DNA of 64,000 nt from Pelagibius sp965227505 (GCF_965227505.1 NZ_OZ245757.1:248001-312000); one strand, 5' to 3'. Shown: positions 43,797 to 53,884, numbered from the stretch's first letter. Numbers and translations: made by a program. The notes: a model not told the origin generated them from the letters alone.

Positions 43797-44945
43797 ATGA
43801 AATCAATCAGATCATCCCTTCAACTCGCTTTTCTCGTCACCGTCCTTGGGCTGCTCGTCTTTCTTGTGCGGCCGGCGCTCGCCCTGGAGACCCAGGCCCG
43901 CGAGGCGCTGCTGGTCGATGCGACGACGGGGGCCATCCTGCTCGAGAAGAACTCCGACGTTTCCATGCCGCCGGCCTCCATGAGCAAGATCATGACAGCC
44001 TACATGGTCTTCGAGCGCCTTAAGGACGGCAGCCTTTCCCTGGAAGACAAGCTTCCCGTGAGCGAGAAGGCCTGGCGCATGGGCGGCTCGAAGATGTTCG
44101 TTGAGGTCGGCGACCAGATCCGGGTCGAGGACCTGCTGCGCGGCGTGATCGTCCAGTCAGGCAACGATGCCTGCATCGTTCTGGCCGAAGCCCTGGCCGG
44201 AAGCGAGGAAGCCTTTGCCGAACAGATGACCGCCAAGGCCCGCGAGATCGGGATGACGGGCAGCACCTTCGCCAACGCAACGGGCTGGCCGCATCCGAAC
44301 CAAAGGATGACGGCGCGCGACCTTGCGGTCCTGGCCAACCGCATCATCACCGATCATTCGGAGCACTATCACTACTACTCCGAAAAGGAATTCACCTGGT
44401 CCGATATCCGGCAGGGAAACCGCAATCCGCTGCTCTACAAGAACATCGGGGCCGACGGGCTGAAGACCGGACATACTGAGGAAGCGGGCTACGGGCTGAC
44501 CGCTTCGGCAATTCAGAACGGGCGTCGCCTCATCCTCGTGGTCAACGGCCTGCCGAGCATCAAGGCCCGCTCGGCCGAGGCCGAACGCCTGATGTCCTGG
44601 GGCTTCCGGGAATTCGGAAACTACGAACTCTTCAAGACCGGCGATACCGTCGATTCTGCGCCGGTCTGGTTGGGAGCCGAAGACACGGTGCCCCTGGTGG
44701 TCGGCGAAGACCTCACGGTCACGCTGCCGCGCAGCGCCCGCAACGGGATGCAGGTTGCGGTGGTCTATGACAGCCCGATTCCGGCGCCGATCCCGGCGGG
44801 CCAGGAGATTGCGCGCCTGCGCGTCTCCTGGCCTGACGGTGTGCCCGTGGAGGTGCCGCTCATGGCCGGGGAGGATGTCGAGCAGCTCGGGCCTTTCGGG
44901 CGCATCGCCGCCAGCATCAAGTTTCTTCTGCTCGGCACCCCTTGA
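43797..44945 (+). CDS. dacC: D-alanyl-D-alanine carboxypeptidase (PBP5/6 family)
   Basis: 382 aa, secreted. Penicillin-binding motifs SMSK (Ser61, Lys64), SGN (in VQSGNDACIVLAE) and KTG (GLKTGHTEEAGYGLTAS) are intact, followed by the PBP5 C-terminal domain. It trims the terminal D-Ala of stem peptides. GGAGGT precedes the ATG. Its TGA overlaps the TTG start of tmk by 4 nt. The choice among dacA/C/D is not resolved. Confidence 0.93.
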   Translation: MKSIRSSLQLAFLVTVLGLLVFLVRPALALETQAREALLVDATTGAILLEKNSDVSMPPASMSKIMTAYMVFERLKDGSLSLEDKLPVSEKAWRMGGSKMFVEVGDQIRVEDLLRGVIVQSGNDACIVLAEALAGSEEAFAEQMTAKAREIGMTGSTFANATGWPHPNQRMTARDLAVLANRIITDHSEHYHYYSEKEFTWSDIRQGNRNPLLYKNIGADGLKTGHTEEAGYGLTASAIQNGRRLILVVNGLPSIKARSAEAERLMSWGFREFGNYELFKTGDTVDSAPVWLGAEDTVPLVVGEDLTVTLPRSARNGMQVAVVYDSPIPAPIPAGQEIARLRVSWPDGVPVEVPLMAGEDVEQLGPFGRIAASIKFLLLGTP

Positions 44946-45619
44946 ACGCGCAGGCCACAGAGGCCGGCGGCCGACGCGGCTGTTTCATCACCCTTGAAGG
45001 CGGAGAGGGCGCGGGCAAGTCCACCCAGGTCCAGCGGCTGGCGGCATGGCTGGAGGAGCGTGGGCTGCCCGTGGTCACGACGCGGGAGCCCGGCGGCAGC
45101 CCCGGGGCCGAGAGCATTCGCGAACTGCTGGTGACCGGCGATGCCGGACGCTGGGATGCCCTGACCGAAACCCTGCTGCACTTCGCCGCGCGGCGCGATC
45201 ATCTGGTCAGGACGATCCAGCCGGCCCTGGCGCGCGGCGATTGGGTGGTGAGCGACCGCTTCGCGGACTCCACCATGGCCTACCAGGGTTTCGGCCACGG
45301 CCTGGGGCAGAACCCGGTCGAAATCCTGAGCAACCTCGTTCTGGACGGTCTGAGACCGGACCTGACGTTGATCCTCGATCTGCCGGTTCCCGAGGGCCTG
45401 GCCCGGGCCGGCGCCCGCTTCGCGCAGGACGGCAGCGAAGAGCATCGCTATGAATCCATGGACCCAGACTTCCATGATCGCCTGCGGCAGGGCTTTCACG
45501 CGATTGCCGCGCGCGAGCCGGATCGCTGTACACTGATCGACGCCTCTGGAAGCGTCGATGAAGTCGCCGACGCCATCCGACGGGCGGTCGAAGCGAAGCT
45601 CGGGAGGGTCATGGCGTGA
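44942..45619 (+). CDS. tmk: Thymidylate kinase
   Basis: 225 aa. P-loop GGEGAGKSTQ, TREPGGSPGAE and the DR motif VVSDRFADSTMAYQG identify dTMP kinase (dTMP to dTDP). Start is TTG at 44942, overlapping the carboxypeptidase stop; its own stop overlaps holB by 4 nt. Essential nucleotide metabolism in a tightly packed operon. Confidence 0.95.
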   Translation: MNAQATEAGGRRGCFITLEGGEGAGKSTQVQRLAAWLEERGLPVVTTREPGGSPGAESIRELLVTGDAGRWDALTETLLHFAARRDHLVRTIQPALARGDWVVSDRFADSTMAYQGFGHGLGQNPVEILSNLVLDGLRPDLTLILDLPVPEGLARAGARFAQDGSEEHRYESMDPDFHDRLRQGFHAIAAREPDRCTLIDASGSVDEVADAIRRAVEAKLGRVMA

Positions 45620-46695
45620 GCGACAAGGCGGAAGACTGGCCGCACCCGCGGCTGACAGCCGATCTCCTCGGCCAGGCTGCCGCCGAGGATGTGCTGCTTC
45701 AGGCGGCCCAATCCGGACGCCTGCCCCATGCCTGGCTGATCTCCGGGCCGCGCGGCGTCGGCAAGGCGACCCTGGCCTATCGTTTCGCCCGTTACCTGCT
45801 GGCCGGCCCCGGTGACGAACCGGGCCTCTTCGGAACGGCGGAAACGGCCGGACTCGCGGTGGACCCGGATCATCCGGTGTTTCGCCGGGTTGCCGCAAAC
45901 GGCCACAGCGATCTCCTGACCCTGGAACGCCGGCCCGACGAAAAGGGCAAGCTGCGCAGCGTCATCCCTGTGGAGGAGGTCCGTAAGCTTCTGGCTTTTG
46001 CGCGCATGACGGCGGGTGAGGGCGGCTGGCGCGTCGCCATTGTGGACGCCATAGACGAAATGAACCGTAACGGCGCCAATGCCCTGCTGAAGGTTCTGGA
46101 GGAGCCGCCGCCGCGGTCCGTCATTCTGCTGGTCAGCCATATGCCCGGCGCCCTCTTGCCGACGATCCGCTCGCGCTGCTGCCAACTGGCCCTCGGGCCC
46201 CTGGCCGAAGACGTGGTCGCCAGCCTGCTCAGGCGGCACCGGCCCGATCTCGATGCCCAGGAAGCGGCGGCCCTGGCCCGCCTTGCCGACGGCAGCGCCG
46301 GCCGCGCCCTGGCGCTGGCCCGACAGGGGGGCCTCGGCCTCTACAGGGATCTGATCGCGATTCTGGAGGGATTGCCGCGGTTGGATGTTAGGGCCCTTCA
46401 CGGCCTGGCCGACAAGTGGTCGCAAAGCCGCAACCCGGCCGCCTTTCACACCGGTATGGAACTGCTGATCTGGTGGCTGGGCCGTATGATCCGGGCGGGC
46501 TCGACCGGCGGCGAACTGGCTGAGGTGGTGCCGGGCGAGGCGGCCCTGGCCCGGCGCCTGCTGGCCGGGCGCCCCCTTGCGCAATGGCTTGGCCTGTGGG
46601 AGAAGATCAGCCGCCTTTTCGCCCGTACCGAGGCGGCCAATCTGGACCGGAAGCAGGTGGTTCTGACCGCCTTTCTGGACCTGGAGAACGCCTAG
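45616..46695 (+). CDS. holB: DNA polymerase III subunit delta'
   Basis: 359 aa. AAA+ clamp-loader subunit: GPRGVGKATLAYRFARYLL (Walker A-like), the Walker B-equivalent region WRVAIVDAIDEM and the sensor/SRC motif PTIRSRCCQLAL. The four-Cys zinc module of canonical subunits is not evident; the loop EPGLFGTAETAGL lies in that place. The start GTG overlaps the tmk stop, so translation is coupled. Confidence 0.93.
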   Translation: MSDKAEDWPHPRLTADLLGQAAAEDVLLQAAQSGRLPHAWLISGPRGVGKATLAYRFARYLLAGPGDEPGLFGTAETAGLAVDPDHPVFRRVAANGHSDLLTLERRPDEKGKLRSVIPVEEVRKLLAFARMTAGEGGWRVAIVDAIDEMNRNGANALLKVLEEPPPRSVILLVSHMPGALLPTIRSRCCQLALGPLAEDVVASLLRRHRPDLDAQEAAALARLADGSAGRALALARQGGLGLYRDLIAILEGLPRLDVRALHGLADKWSQSRNPAAFHTGMELLIWWLGRMIRAGSTGGELAEVVPGEAALARRLLAGRPLAQWLGLWEKISRLFARTEAANLDRKQVVLTAFLDLENA

Positions 46696-46776
46696 CCCCG
46701 GCAGGGAGCCTGGTCCTGGGCGCCGGATGCCATGCCGTCCGCGGGGCCGGATTGCCGAGCCCGATGGAGAGCAGCG

Positions 46777-48345
46777 ATGACGGCAGGAAAGCCGGCATAC
46801 TACGTGACGACACCGATTTACTACGTGAACGATGCGCCGCACATCGGGCATGCCTACACCACGCTTGCCTGCGACGTGCTGGCCCGCTTCAAGCGGTTGG
46901 ACGGCTACGACGTGCGCTTTCTCACGGGCACCGACGAGCACGGCCAGAAGGTCGAGCAATCGGCGGAGAAGGCAGGCGTCGACCCCCAGAGCTTCACCGA
47001 TAAGGTGTCGCAGAACTTCCGCGAGCTCTCAAAGCTGCTGAACTTCACCAACGACGATTTCATCCGCACCACCGAGCCGCGCCACAGGGCGTCCTGCCAG
47101 GCCTTGTGGAAGAAACTGGTTGAGGCGGGCGACATCTACCTTGGCACCTATGCGGGCTGGTATGCAGTACGCGACGAGGCCTTCTATGCCGAGAGCGAGC
47201 TTGAAGACGGTCCTGACGGCAAAAAGATCGCGCCCTCCGGCGCCGAGTGCGATTGGGTAGAGGAAGAGTCCTACTTCTTCCGCCTCTCAGCCTGGGGCGA
47301 GCGCCTGCTCAAGTTCTATGACGAAAACCCGGATTTCATTCTGCCGCCAAGCCGGCGCAACGAGGTGGTCAGCTTCGTCAAGGGCGGCCTGAAGGATCTC
47401 TCGATCAGCCGCACCACCTTTTCCTGGGGTATCCCGGTGCCGGATGCGCCGGGCCATATCATGTACGTCTGGCTCGACGCCCTGACCAACTACATCACCG
47501 CCGTCGGCTTTCCGGACCAGGAAGCGGAGGATTTCAAAACCTTCTGGCCCGCCGACGTGCATATGGTCGGCAAGGATATCCTGCGCTTCCATGCCGTCTA
47601 CTGGCCGGCCTTCCTGATGGCCGCCGGGGTCGCGCCGCCAAAGCGGGTCTATGCCCACGGCTGGTGGACCAACGAGGGGCAGAAGATCTCCAAGTCGCTC
47701 GGCAACGTCATCGTGCCTTCGGAACTGGTGGCGACTTACGGCCTCGATCAGGTGCGTTACTTCCTCCTGCGAGAAGTCCCCTTCGGCAACGATGGCGACT
47801 TCTCGCGCAAGGCCATGATCGGGCGCATGAACTATGATCTTGCCAATCAGTTCGGCAATCTCGCGCAGCGCGTGCTGTCGATGATCGCCAAGAACTGCGA
47901 GGGCAGGGTGCCGCAGCCAGGGACTCTGCAACCCGAGGACCAGGCCCTGTTGGACGCCGCCTCGGCACTGTTGCCGGAGCTGCGCACGGAAATGGACGGG
48001 CAGCAGTTTCACAGCGCTCTGATCAAGGTCTGGGAGGTGGTTGGCGCCGCCAACCGCTACATCGATCACGCGGCGCCCTGGACCCTGAAGAAAAGCGATC
48101 CGGCGCGGATGGCGACGGTGCTCTACGTGCTGGCGGAAGCCATCCGCCGCCTGGCGCTGCTCTCCCAGCCGGTGATGCCGGATGCCATGGCCAGGATGCT
48201 GGACCAGCTGGCCGTCGATCCCAACGCGCGTGGCTTCGAGGCCTTGGAGGCTGCGCTCGAGGCGGGGACGGTTCTGCCGCAGCCGCAGCCGATCTTTCCG
48301 CGGTTCGTGGAAGAGGAGGCGGCAGCGCAGGGGAGCGGCGCGTGA
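46777..48345 (+). CDS. metG: Methionyl-tRNA synthetase
   Basis: 522 aa, class I synthetase. HIGH motif (APHIGHAYTTLACDVLARF), TGTDEHGQKVEQSA, and KMSKS as GQKISKSLGNVI. The connective peptide lacks the zinc-knuckle cysteines, and there is no C-terminal tRNA-binding domain, as in many alphaproteobacterial MetG2-type enzymes. Start at ATG 46777 with GGAGA upstream. Its stop overlaps tatD by 4 nt. Confidence 0.96.
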   Translation: MTAGKPAYYVTTPIYYVNDAPHIGHAYTTLACDVLARFKRLDGYDVRFLTGTDEHGQKVEQSAEKAGVDPQSFTDKVSQNFRELSKLLNFTNDDFIRTTEPRHRASCQALWKKLVEAGDIYLGTYAGWYAVRDEAFYAESELEDGPDGKKIAPSGAECDWVEEESYFFRLSAWGERLLKFYDENPDFILPPSRRNEVVSFVKGGLKDLSISRTTFSWGIPVPDAPGHIMYVWLDALTNYITAVGFPDQEAEDFKTFWPADVHMVGKDILRFHAVYWPAFLMAAGVAPPKRVYAHGWWTNEGQKISKSLGNVIVPSELVATYGLDQVRYFLLREVPFGNDGDFSRKAMIGRMNYDLANQFGNLAQRVLSMIAKNCEGRVPQPGTLQPEDQALLDAASALLPELRTEMDGQQFHSALIKVWEVVGAANRYIDHAAPWTLKKSDPARMATVLYVLAEAIRRLALLSQPVMPDAMARMLDQLAVDPNARGFEALEAALEAGTVLPQPQPIFPRFVEEEAAAQGSGA

Positions 48346-49160
48346 CTGCGGCTGCCGTGGACCCGGCGGTGGCGGCACGGCCGCTGGTCGACTCCCACTG
48401 CCACCTCGACTACCTAGAGCGCGACGGCGATATCGCCCCGGTCGTCGAACGGGCCATGGCGGCCGGCGTCGGGACGCTGGTGACGATCTGCACCAAGCTC
48501 AGCGAATTCGACCGCATCCAGGCGATCGCAGGGCGCTTTCCCCGCGTCTTCTGCTCCGTCGGCGTGCATCCGCACGAGGCCGGCAAGGAAGGCCAGAAGA
48601 CGCCGCAGCGCCTGATCGAGCTGGCGGCCCTGGACAAGGTGGTGGGGATCGGCGAAACCGGCCTCGACTACTACTACGAACACTCGCCGCGCGAGGCGCA
48701 GCAGGTCAGCTTCCGCGCCCACGTCGCTGCGGCCCGGGAGACCGGATTGCCGCTGATCGTCCATGCCCGCGACGCCGACGACGACACGGTGGCAATCTTG
48801 CAGGAGGAGTACGCCCGGGGGCCGTTCCCCGGCGTGATCCATTGCTTCACCGCCGGTCCGGCTCTGGCGCGCGCTGCCCTGGACATCGGGTTCTCCATCT
48901 CCCTGGCCGGCATCGTCACCTTCAAGTCGGCGCAGGCGCTGCGCGACACGGTGCGCGACGTGCCGCTCGACCGTTTGCTTGTGGAGACGGACTCGCCTTA
49001 CCTGGCGCCTGTCCCCAGGCGCGGCAAGACCAACGAGCCGGCCAACGTGGTCTATACCGCGGCAGCCCTGGCGGAACTGCGCGGTGTCGACCCGGCGGAC
49101 TTCGCCGACATCACAACGGAGAACTTCTTCCGCCTGTTCTCCCGCGCTGCACGCCCCTGA
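48342..49160 (+). CDS. tatD: TatD-family metal-dependent deoxyribonuclease
   Basis: 272 aa TIM-barrel hydrolase. Metal ligands in LVDSHCHLDYLE (HxH), GIGETGLDYYYE, LPLIVHARDADDD, VIHCFTAG and LLVETDSPYLAP. Members are 3'-5' exonucleases or DNA-quality proteins. It overlaps metG (GTGA) and is followed 19 nt on by the MBL-fold gene, an arrangement conserved in alphaproteobacteria. Confidence 0.94.
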   Translation: MTAAAVDPAVAARPLVDSHCHLDYLERDGDIAPVVERAMAAGVGTLVTICTKLSEFDRIQAIAGRFPRVFCSVGVHPHEAGKEGQKTPQRLIELAALDKVVGIGETGLDYYYEHSPREAQQVSFRAHVAAARETGLPLIVHARDADDDTVAILQEEYARGPFPGVIHCFTAGPALARAALDIGFSISLAGIVTFKSAQALRDTVRDVPLDRLLVETDSPYLAPVPRRGKTNEPANVVYTAAALAELRGVDPADFADITTENFFRLFSRAARP

Positions 49161-49179
49161 GGACCGGGTCGGTTCGGCG

Positions 49180-49980
49180 ATGAAGCTCACGGTTCTCGGC
49201 TGCGGCGGGTCCGGCGGCGTGCCGGTCGCAGGCCGCGAGGGTGCCAAGGGCTGGGGGCTGGCGGATCCCGGCAACCCGAAGAACCGGCGCTTGCGTGTCT
49301 CGGTGCTGATCGAGGGGGCCGCGGATGCCGAGGGGAACCGCAGCCGCATCCTTATCGATACTTCGCCGGACCTGCGCCAGCAGATGCTGGACAACGCGAT
49401 CACCGCGCTGGACGCGGTGCTCTTCACTCATGCGCATGCCGACCATTGCCATGGCCTGGACGAACTGCGGGGACTGGTCTATGCGCGCCGCGCACCGCTC
49501 GACGCCTTCATGGACGCCGAGACGCGCACGGCCCTCACGACCCGCTTCGGCTACGCCTTCGCTTCCAGCCGCGATCCCGACAGCCTCTATCCTCCGCTGC
49601 TCAACGACCGGCTGATCGACGGCCCCTTCCGCATCGGCACCATTCCCGTAACACCCTTCCGCCAGCAGCATGGCGAGGAGACGACCCTGGGCATTCGCTG
49701 CGGCGACATCGCCTATTCGACCGACGCCAGCGCCCTCGACGAGGCGGCTTTCGCGGCGCTGGCTGGCGTCAAGCTCTGGGTGGTGGACTGTCTGCGCGAC
49801 GATCCCCATCCGACCCATTCCCACGTCGCCCAGACGCTGGAGTGGATCGAACGGGTGAAGCCCGAGCGCGCGGTCCTCACCCACATGAACGAGCGCCTCG
49901 ACTACGACGACCTTCTGAGCCGCTGCCCGCCGGGCGTCGAGCCCGGCTATGATGGGCTCGTTATCGACGTTGAAGACTGA
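49180..49980 (+). CDS. MBL-fold metal-dependent hydrolase (PhnP-like)
   Basis: 266 aa beta-lactamase-fold hydrolase of the phosphoribosyl cyclic-phosphodiesterase/PhnP-like group: VLGCGGSGGVP, LFTHAHADHCHGLDEL (HxHxDH), RQQHGEETTLGI, YSTDAS, VLTHMNERLDYD. The substrate is not known; the position after tatD is conserved in the group and suggests nucleic-acid or nucleotide processing. Start at ATG 49180. Confidence 0.9.
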   Translation: MKLTVLGCGGSGGVPVAGREGAKGWGLADPGNPKNRRLRVSVLIEGAADAEGNRSRILIDTSPDLRQQMLDNAITALDAVLFTHAHADHCHGLDELRGLVYARRAPLDAFMDAETRTALTTRFGYAFASSRDPDSLYPPLLNDRLIDGPFRIGTIPVTPFRQQHGEETTLGIRCGDIAYSTDASALDEAAFAALAGVKLWVVDCLRDDPHPTHSHVAQTLEWIERVKPERAVLTHMNERLDYDDLLSRCPPGVEPGYDGLVIDVED

Positions 49981-50007
49981 GCACGGCCGATACCGCCGGC
50001 AGAGTCG

Positions 50008-51960
50008 CTAGCGGTCGAACCAGAACCGCTCCGGGCGGTAGATGCCGAACTGGGCGCCGGGGTCCCAGTTGTAGATGCCTTCCTGCGGCACGTTGCGCAG
50101 GCTGTCGGCAACCGTGACCGGTTGCGGCACGTGAGCCACCAGGCCGATGGTGTAGACGTCCTCTGCATGGATCTCCAGGATCTCCTGCCAGATCGCCGCC
50201 TTTTCATCGCGCGATTTGGCATAGAGCCAGTCCTTGTAGAGCGCCATCAGACGTTCCGGCCGCTCCATATCCACCGCTTCTCCGGCCTTGCCGTTGGTCT
50301 CCGCATGCTGGCCCCACTTCGGCCAGTGGAAGCTCTGCTGGTGGATCGGTACGAACTCCTCAGGGCTGGTGTAAGGCGTCGGGATGCCGTTCTCGTAGCC
50401 GTACCACATCGCCATGATGGTCTCGCCGGCGAAGATCCGGTTGCGCAGCACCTCGCGCTGCGATGGCTTGGTGAAGAGTTTGATGCCGATCGCCTTCCAG
50501 GAATCAGCGATGAGTTCGAGGACATCCACCTCTTCGGTGTTCTCGCCGGCGGTCTCGACGATGATCTCTATCGGCCGTCCGTCCGGCATCAGGCGGATGC
50601 CCGCGCTGTCGCGCTCGGTCAGTCCGATCTCGTCGAGCAGGGCATTGGCCTTTTCCGGATCAAAGTCGGCCCAGGCGGCGCGGTACTCTTCCTTGAACAG
50701 AGGGCTGTCGGGCAGCACCGAGTTGTTACCCTCCAGCGTCAGGCCGTAGTAGATGACCTGATTGATCTCGCTGCGGTTGATGCCGAGGGAGAGGGCGCGG
50801 CGGAAGCGCGCATCGCGGTTCAGCTGGCGCCATTCCGGATCGTTGACGTTGAGGTTCGGATAGAGCGCAAGCTGCGATCCGCGCACGGTCTTCCAAAGGC
50901 GTACGTCGAAGCCGCTGCGTTCCTCAGCGGCCTTCAGAAAGGTGTAATCCGAGAAATGCAGGCCGCGGGACTGCAGGTCCGACTCCCCGGCGCTGGTCTT
51001 CGCCGGCACCAGCGCGCCGCCGACGACGGAGAGGACGAAGCGGTCCGCATAGGGCAGCTGCTGGCCTGAGGCATCGATCCGGTGATAGTAGGGGTTGCGT
51101 TCGGCAACGAAGCGCTGCGACGGCGGCCTCACGGAGTTGAACCAGGGCTGCAGCGTCGGCAGATCCGGGTTCGTGGCTTTGTACATGTTGCCCAGCCGGT
51201 TGTGCAGCTGTGCCCAGTTGCGCGCGCCGGCGGCCGCCACCGCGGCGTCGATTTCCGCCTGATCGCCGTACGCCGGATGGTACTTCTTCAGATAGTGGGC
51301 CGGCACGAAGAGATCGAGCGGGCGGGCCCCGGCCAGGGCGGGGATGAGAAAGGGGTTGGGCTTGGACCAGCTGTAGCGGATCGTCGTTTCGTCCAGAAAC
51401 TCGACCTGCGGCAGTTCGCCATCCACCCGCAGAACCTGCGGCGGGCCGGTGGGCTTCAGCGCTTCGTTGTTGGCCACGTCCTCCCAGTAGTATCGAAAGT
51501 CCTCAGAGGTAAAGGGCTGACCGTCGGACCAGCGATGTCCTTCTCGCAGCTTGAATGTGAAGATGCGGCTGTCCTCGACCTCAAGGGATTCGAGAATGTC
51601 GGGCTCGACCTCCAGCGTCTCGTTGTAGCCGATGAGGCGCGCATAGCCGTAGACGTTGAGCAGCCGCACATCCTTGTCGCGAGTGACCAGCATACGCAGT
51701 TCGCCGCCGTGTTTGCCGACGGAGAGATTGGGCCCGCTGACGGAGACCCGCGGCACCTTGGGCAGGCGCTCGTCTATCGCCGGCAACTGGCCTGCATTCA
51801 CGATCGGCGCCAGCGAGGGCGTTTCCTTCAGCGCGGCGACCTTGGGCGCCTCCGGGGCGCGGTAGATCATGGTCTCTGCGCCCACCGCCACGGCCGCGAA
51901 CGGGATCAAAAACAGGAAAGAGGCCACCACAGCAGCCCCGAAGCGAACTCCCAGTGACAT
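50008..51960 (-). CDS. Orphan peptide/oligopeptide-type ABC binding protein (SBP family 5)
   Basis: 650-aa periplasmic binding protein with signal peptide (AAVVASFLFLIPFAAVAVGA). SBP_5 features: GRILESLEVE-like entry region (EPDILESLEVEDSRIFTFKLREGHRWSDGQPFTSEDFRYYW), then RRALSLGINRSEINQVIYYG. No permease or ATPase gene lies beside it, so its partners are elsewhere or absent. Start at 51960 has AGGGA upstream; ATG 51981 is an alternative. It diverges from a GNAT gene. Confidence 0.9.
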   Translation of the reverse strand: MSLGVRFGAAVVASFLFLIPFAAVAVGAETMIYRAPEAPKVAALKETPSLAPIVNAGQLPAIDERLPKVPRVSVSGPNLSVGKHGGELRMLVTRDKDVRLLNVYGYARLIGYNETLEVEPDILESLEVEDSRIFTFKLREGHRWSDGQPFTSEDFRYYWEDVANNEALKPTGPPQVLRVDGELPQVEFLDETTIRYSWSKPNPFLIPALAGARPLDLFVPAHYLKKYHPAYGDQAEIDAAVAAAGARNWAQLHNRLGNMYKATNPDLPTLQPWFNSVRPPSQRFVAERNPYYHRIDASGQQLPYADRFVLSVVGGALVPAKTSAGESDLQSRGLHFSDYTFLKAAEERSGFDVRLWKTVRGSQLALYPNLNVNDPEWRQLNRDARFRRALSLGINRSEINQVIYYGLTLEGNNSVLPDSPLFKEEYRAAWADFDPEKANALLDEIGLTERDSAGIRLMPDGRPIEIIVETAGENTEEVDVLELIADSWKAIGIKLFTKPSQREVLRNRIFAGETIMAMWYGYENGIPTPYTSPEEFVPIHQQSFHWPKWGQHAETNGKAGEAVDMERPERLMALYKDWLYAKSRDEKAAIWQEILEIHAEDVYTIGLVAHVPQPVTVADSLRNVPQEGIYNWDPGAQFGIYRPERFWFDR

Positions 51961-52152
51961 GAAGCTGGTCCCTGAACGCATTGTTATTGGGGTAGTATCC
52001 CCGCTTGGCGCGGATTATAGAGCGACAGGCCTGCAAGCGCCAATTAAGTTGCGGTGTCTAAGGTTTAGGTTGAGTCAACAAGTGTCTCCTCGCCTCTCGC
52101 AGCGTCAGGGAGGGGCAGGGGGCGAGAGGGGAAGGGCATACGGGAGACCACC

Positions 52153-52653
52153 ATGAACGAGGCATGGACCAAAGGGCGCTACGAGGTCAGCACCGATCCC
52201 GGCCGGCTGGACCTGGCTCTGATTCACGGGTTTCTCGAGACGGCCTACTGGTCCGAGGAGATCCCGCGCGAGACCGTCGAGCGGGCGGCTGCGGGTTCTC
52301 TCAATTTCGGCCTCTATGGGCCCGAAGGGCAGCTTGGCTATGCCCGTGTGGTGACCGACAAGGCCACCTTCGCCTGGATCTGTGACGTCTTTGTTCTGGA
52401 GGCCGCCCGCGGACAGGGGCTCGGGCGCTGGCTGATGGCCTGTGTGATGGGGCATCCGGCTCTGCAGGGGCTGCGCCGCTGGATGCTGGCGACGGCCGAC
52501 GCCCACGAACTCTACCGCGGCTTCGGGTTTGAGATTCCGGTGGAGCCGGAACGCCTGATGGCCCTGCAGATCAAGGACATCTACAAGGCCGGCAAGGGTG
52601 CGGAGGCTCCCGCCCGGGCTGGCGGCCCAGCAGTGGGCACGACCGGCAAGTAG
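52153..52653 (+). CDS. GNAT-family N-acetyltransferase
   Basis: 166 aa. Motif A: WICDVFVLEAARGQGLGRWLMACVM, then ADAHELYRGFGF. GNAT of the short YhbS/arginine-type pattern with a low-complexity C-terminal tail. Start at ATG 52153. Acceptor substrate unknown. Confidence 0.87.
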   Translation: MNEAWTKGRYEVSTDPGRLDLALIHGFLETAYWSEEIPRETVERAAAGSLNFGLYGPEGQLGYARVVTDKATFAWICDVFVLEAARGQGLGRWLMACVMGHPALQGLRRWMLATADAHELYRGFGFEIPVEPERLMALQIKDIYKAGKGAEAPARAGGPAVGTTGK

Positions 52654-52907
52654 GCTCGCACGGGCATTGAGAACCTTTCGTTACGGTCTTGTAAATCAAC
52701 ATTAATCTCCCTTAAGCATGCCATGCTGCCAGCGCATTGCTGCGGTGCAACAATTGCGCTGCACAATGGCGCCTTCCTGGCCCATATCTAGCCTGTCGGG
52801 AGTGACCGGCCTCACGAACAGACTGATGGATCGCAGCAGGCCCAGGTTCTCCGGAGTGATTGGTTTGCCGCCGGTGCTTCCGGTGGCCTCTGTGAAGGAA
52901 GAAGACG

Positions 52908-53276
52908 ATGAATACTGTTCCGATCGATCAGATCAAAGACCCCGTGGTCCGCGCCGAAGTCATGCGCTCCATGGCCGTGGCCGAAGCGCTGCAGGATTTC
53001 TTCATTGCCGTTGGCCGACTGGCGAAGGCCGCGACGGCGAAGGTCAGCAAGTACATGGCGTATCGGCGTGTCTATCAGACCCTGAGCGACATGAGTGACC
53101 GCGAGCTCGACGATATCGGGCTGTCGCGCGGCGACATCGATATGGTGGCCCGAGGCCATGATCCGCGGCCGCGCCGCGAGGCTTACATGACGGCAGCCTT
53201 GGCCCAGCGCGGTGTGACCGTGAAGGCGCTCGACGCCGAGGGCGCCAACGACAACCGCACGGTCGAGGCGGCGTAA
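52908..53276 (+). CDS. DUF1127-domain protein
   Basis: 122 aa with the typical alphaproteobacterial DUF1127 motif YRRVYQTLSDMSDRELDDIGLSRGDID (about residues 52-79). Such proteins are small, often stress- or phosphate-responsive, and bind RNA in some species. A longer N-terminal region and an acidic C-terminus are present here. A clean terminator follows. Role not established. Confidence 0.9.
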   Translation: MNTVPIDQIKDPVVRAEVMRSMAVAEALQDFFIAVGRLAKAATAKVSKYMAYRRVYQTLSDMSDRELDDIGLSRGDIDMVARGHDPRPRREAYMTAALAQRGVTVKALDAEGANDNRTVEAA

Positions 53277-53325
53277 CGCCAACGACCCGGAAGCGCTTCG
53301 GTCATAGCACCGAAGCCTAGACGAC

Positions 53326-53345
53326 AGGGCCGCTTCAGCGGCCCT
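53326..53345 (+). terminator. Rho-independent terminator
   Basis: AGGGCCGC-TTCA-GCGGCCCT, perfect 8-bp stem and 4-nt loop followed by TAGTCTTTT, 50 nt after the DUF1127 stop. Confidence 0.85.
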
Positions 53346-53884
53346 TAGTCTTTTGGGGGCTGCGCAAGTCCAACCGCGCGCCCGGCAGGTCGCCCAAGCC
53401 TGGAATACCGGGCATCCCAGGGCCTAATCAATATTTTCCATAATATACATTATGCGCGTATCGCGAAGTGGATCATACGCCGCGCCGAACGCTTGCGGGT
53501 GGTGCGTTCAGCCCTGGCCTGCACCACCCCCGCCACGCCGCGCGAAGCGGTGGCCCTTTTTCAGACGGCCACTTTTCTTCAGTCCCCAGGCATCCTGGGT
53601 CCGCCTGTCGCGCGCGGTGCTCACCGCGCAGTGGGGTTTGCCGGGATTTCGTCATGGGAGAGCGACATCGGCTTTGAGCGCGGAACAGGCATCCGACTGT
53701 ATTTCCAGGTGTCCGGCCTCTCATGCCGAAAGGGATTTCGGGCCTTGGATACAAAGCGGCGCCGCGACCCGCATACCATGAACTGCAATGATGCTTCTCT
53801 TCTCCGCGTTGCAAAACACTCTCTCCGCGCGCTAGTCTGCGAGGCATGTGAAAAGCTGTGGGTTGTGCGAACGGGGGGCTCCAA
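53346..53884. other. Intergenic region with no supported gene
   Basis: About 540 nt. It has one AT-rich dyad, CATAAT-ATAC-ATTATG at 53439-53454, which may mark a promoter or operator. Open frames on both strands across 53452-53898 show arginine/proline-rich, non-family sequence. It could hold a degraded gene that I do not recognise. Confidence 0.45.
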
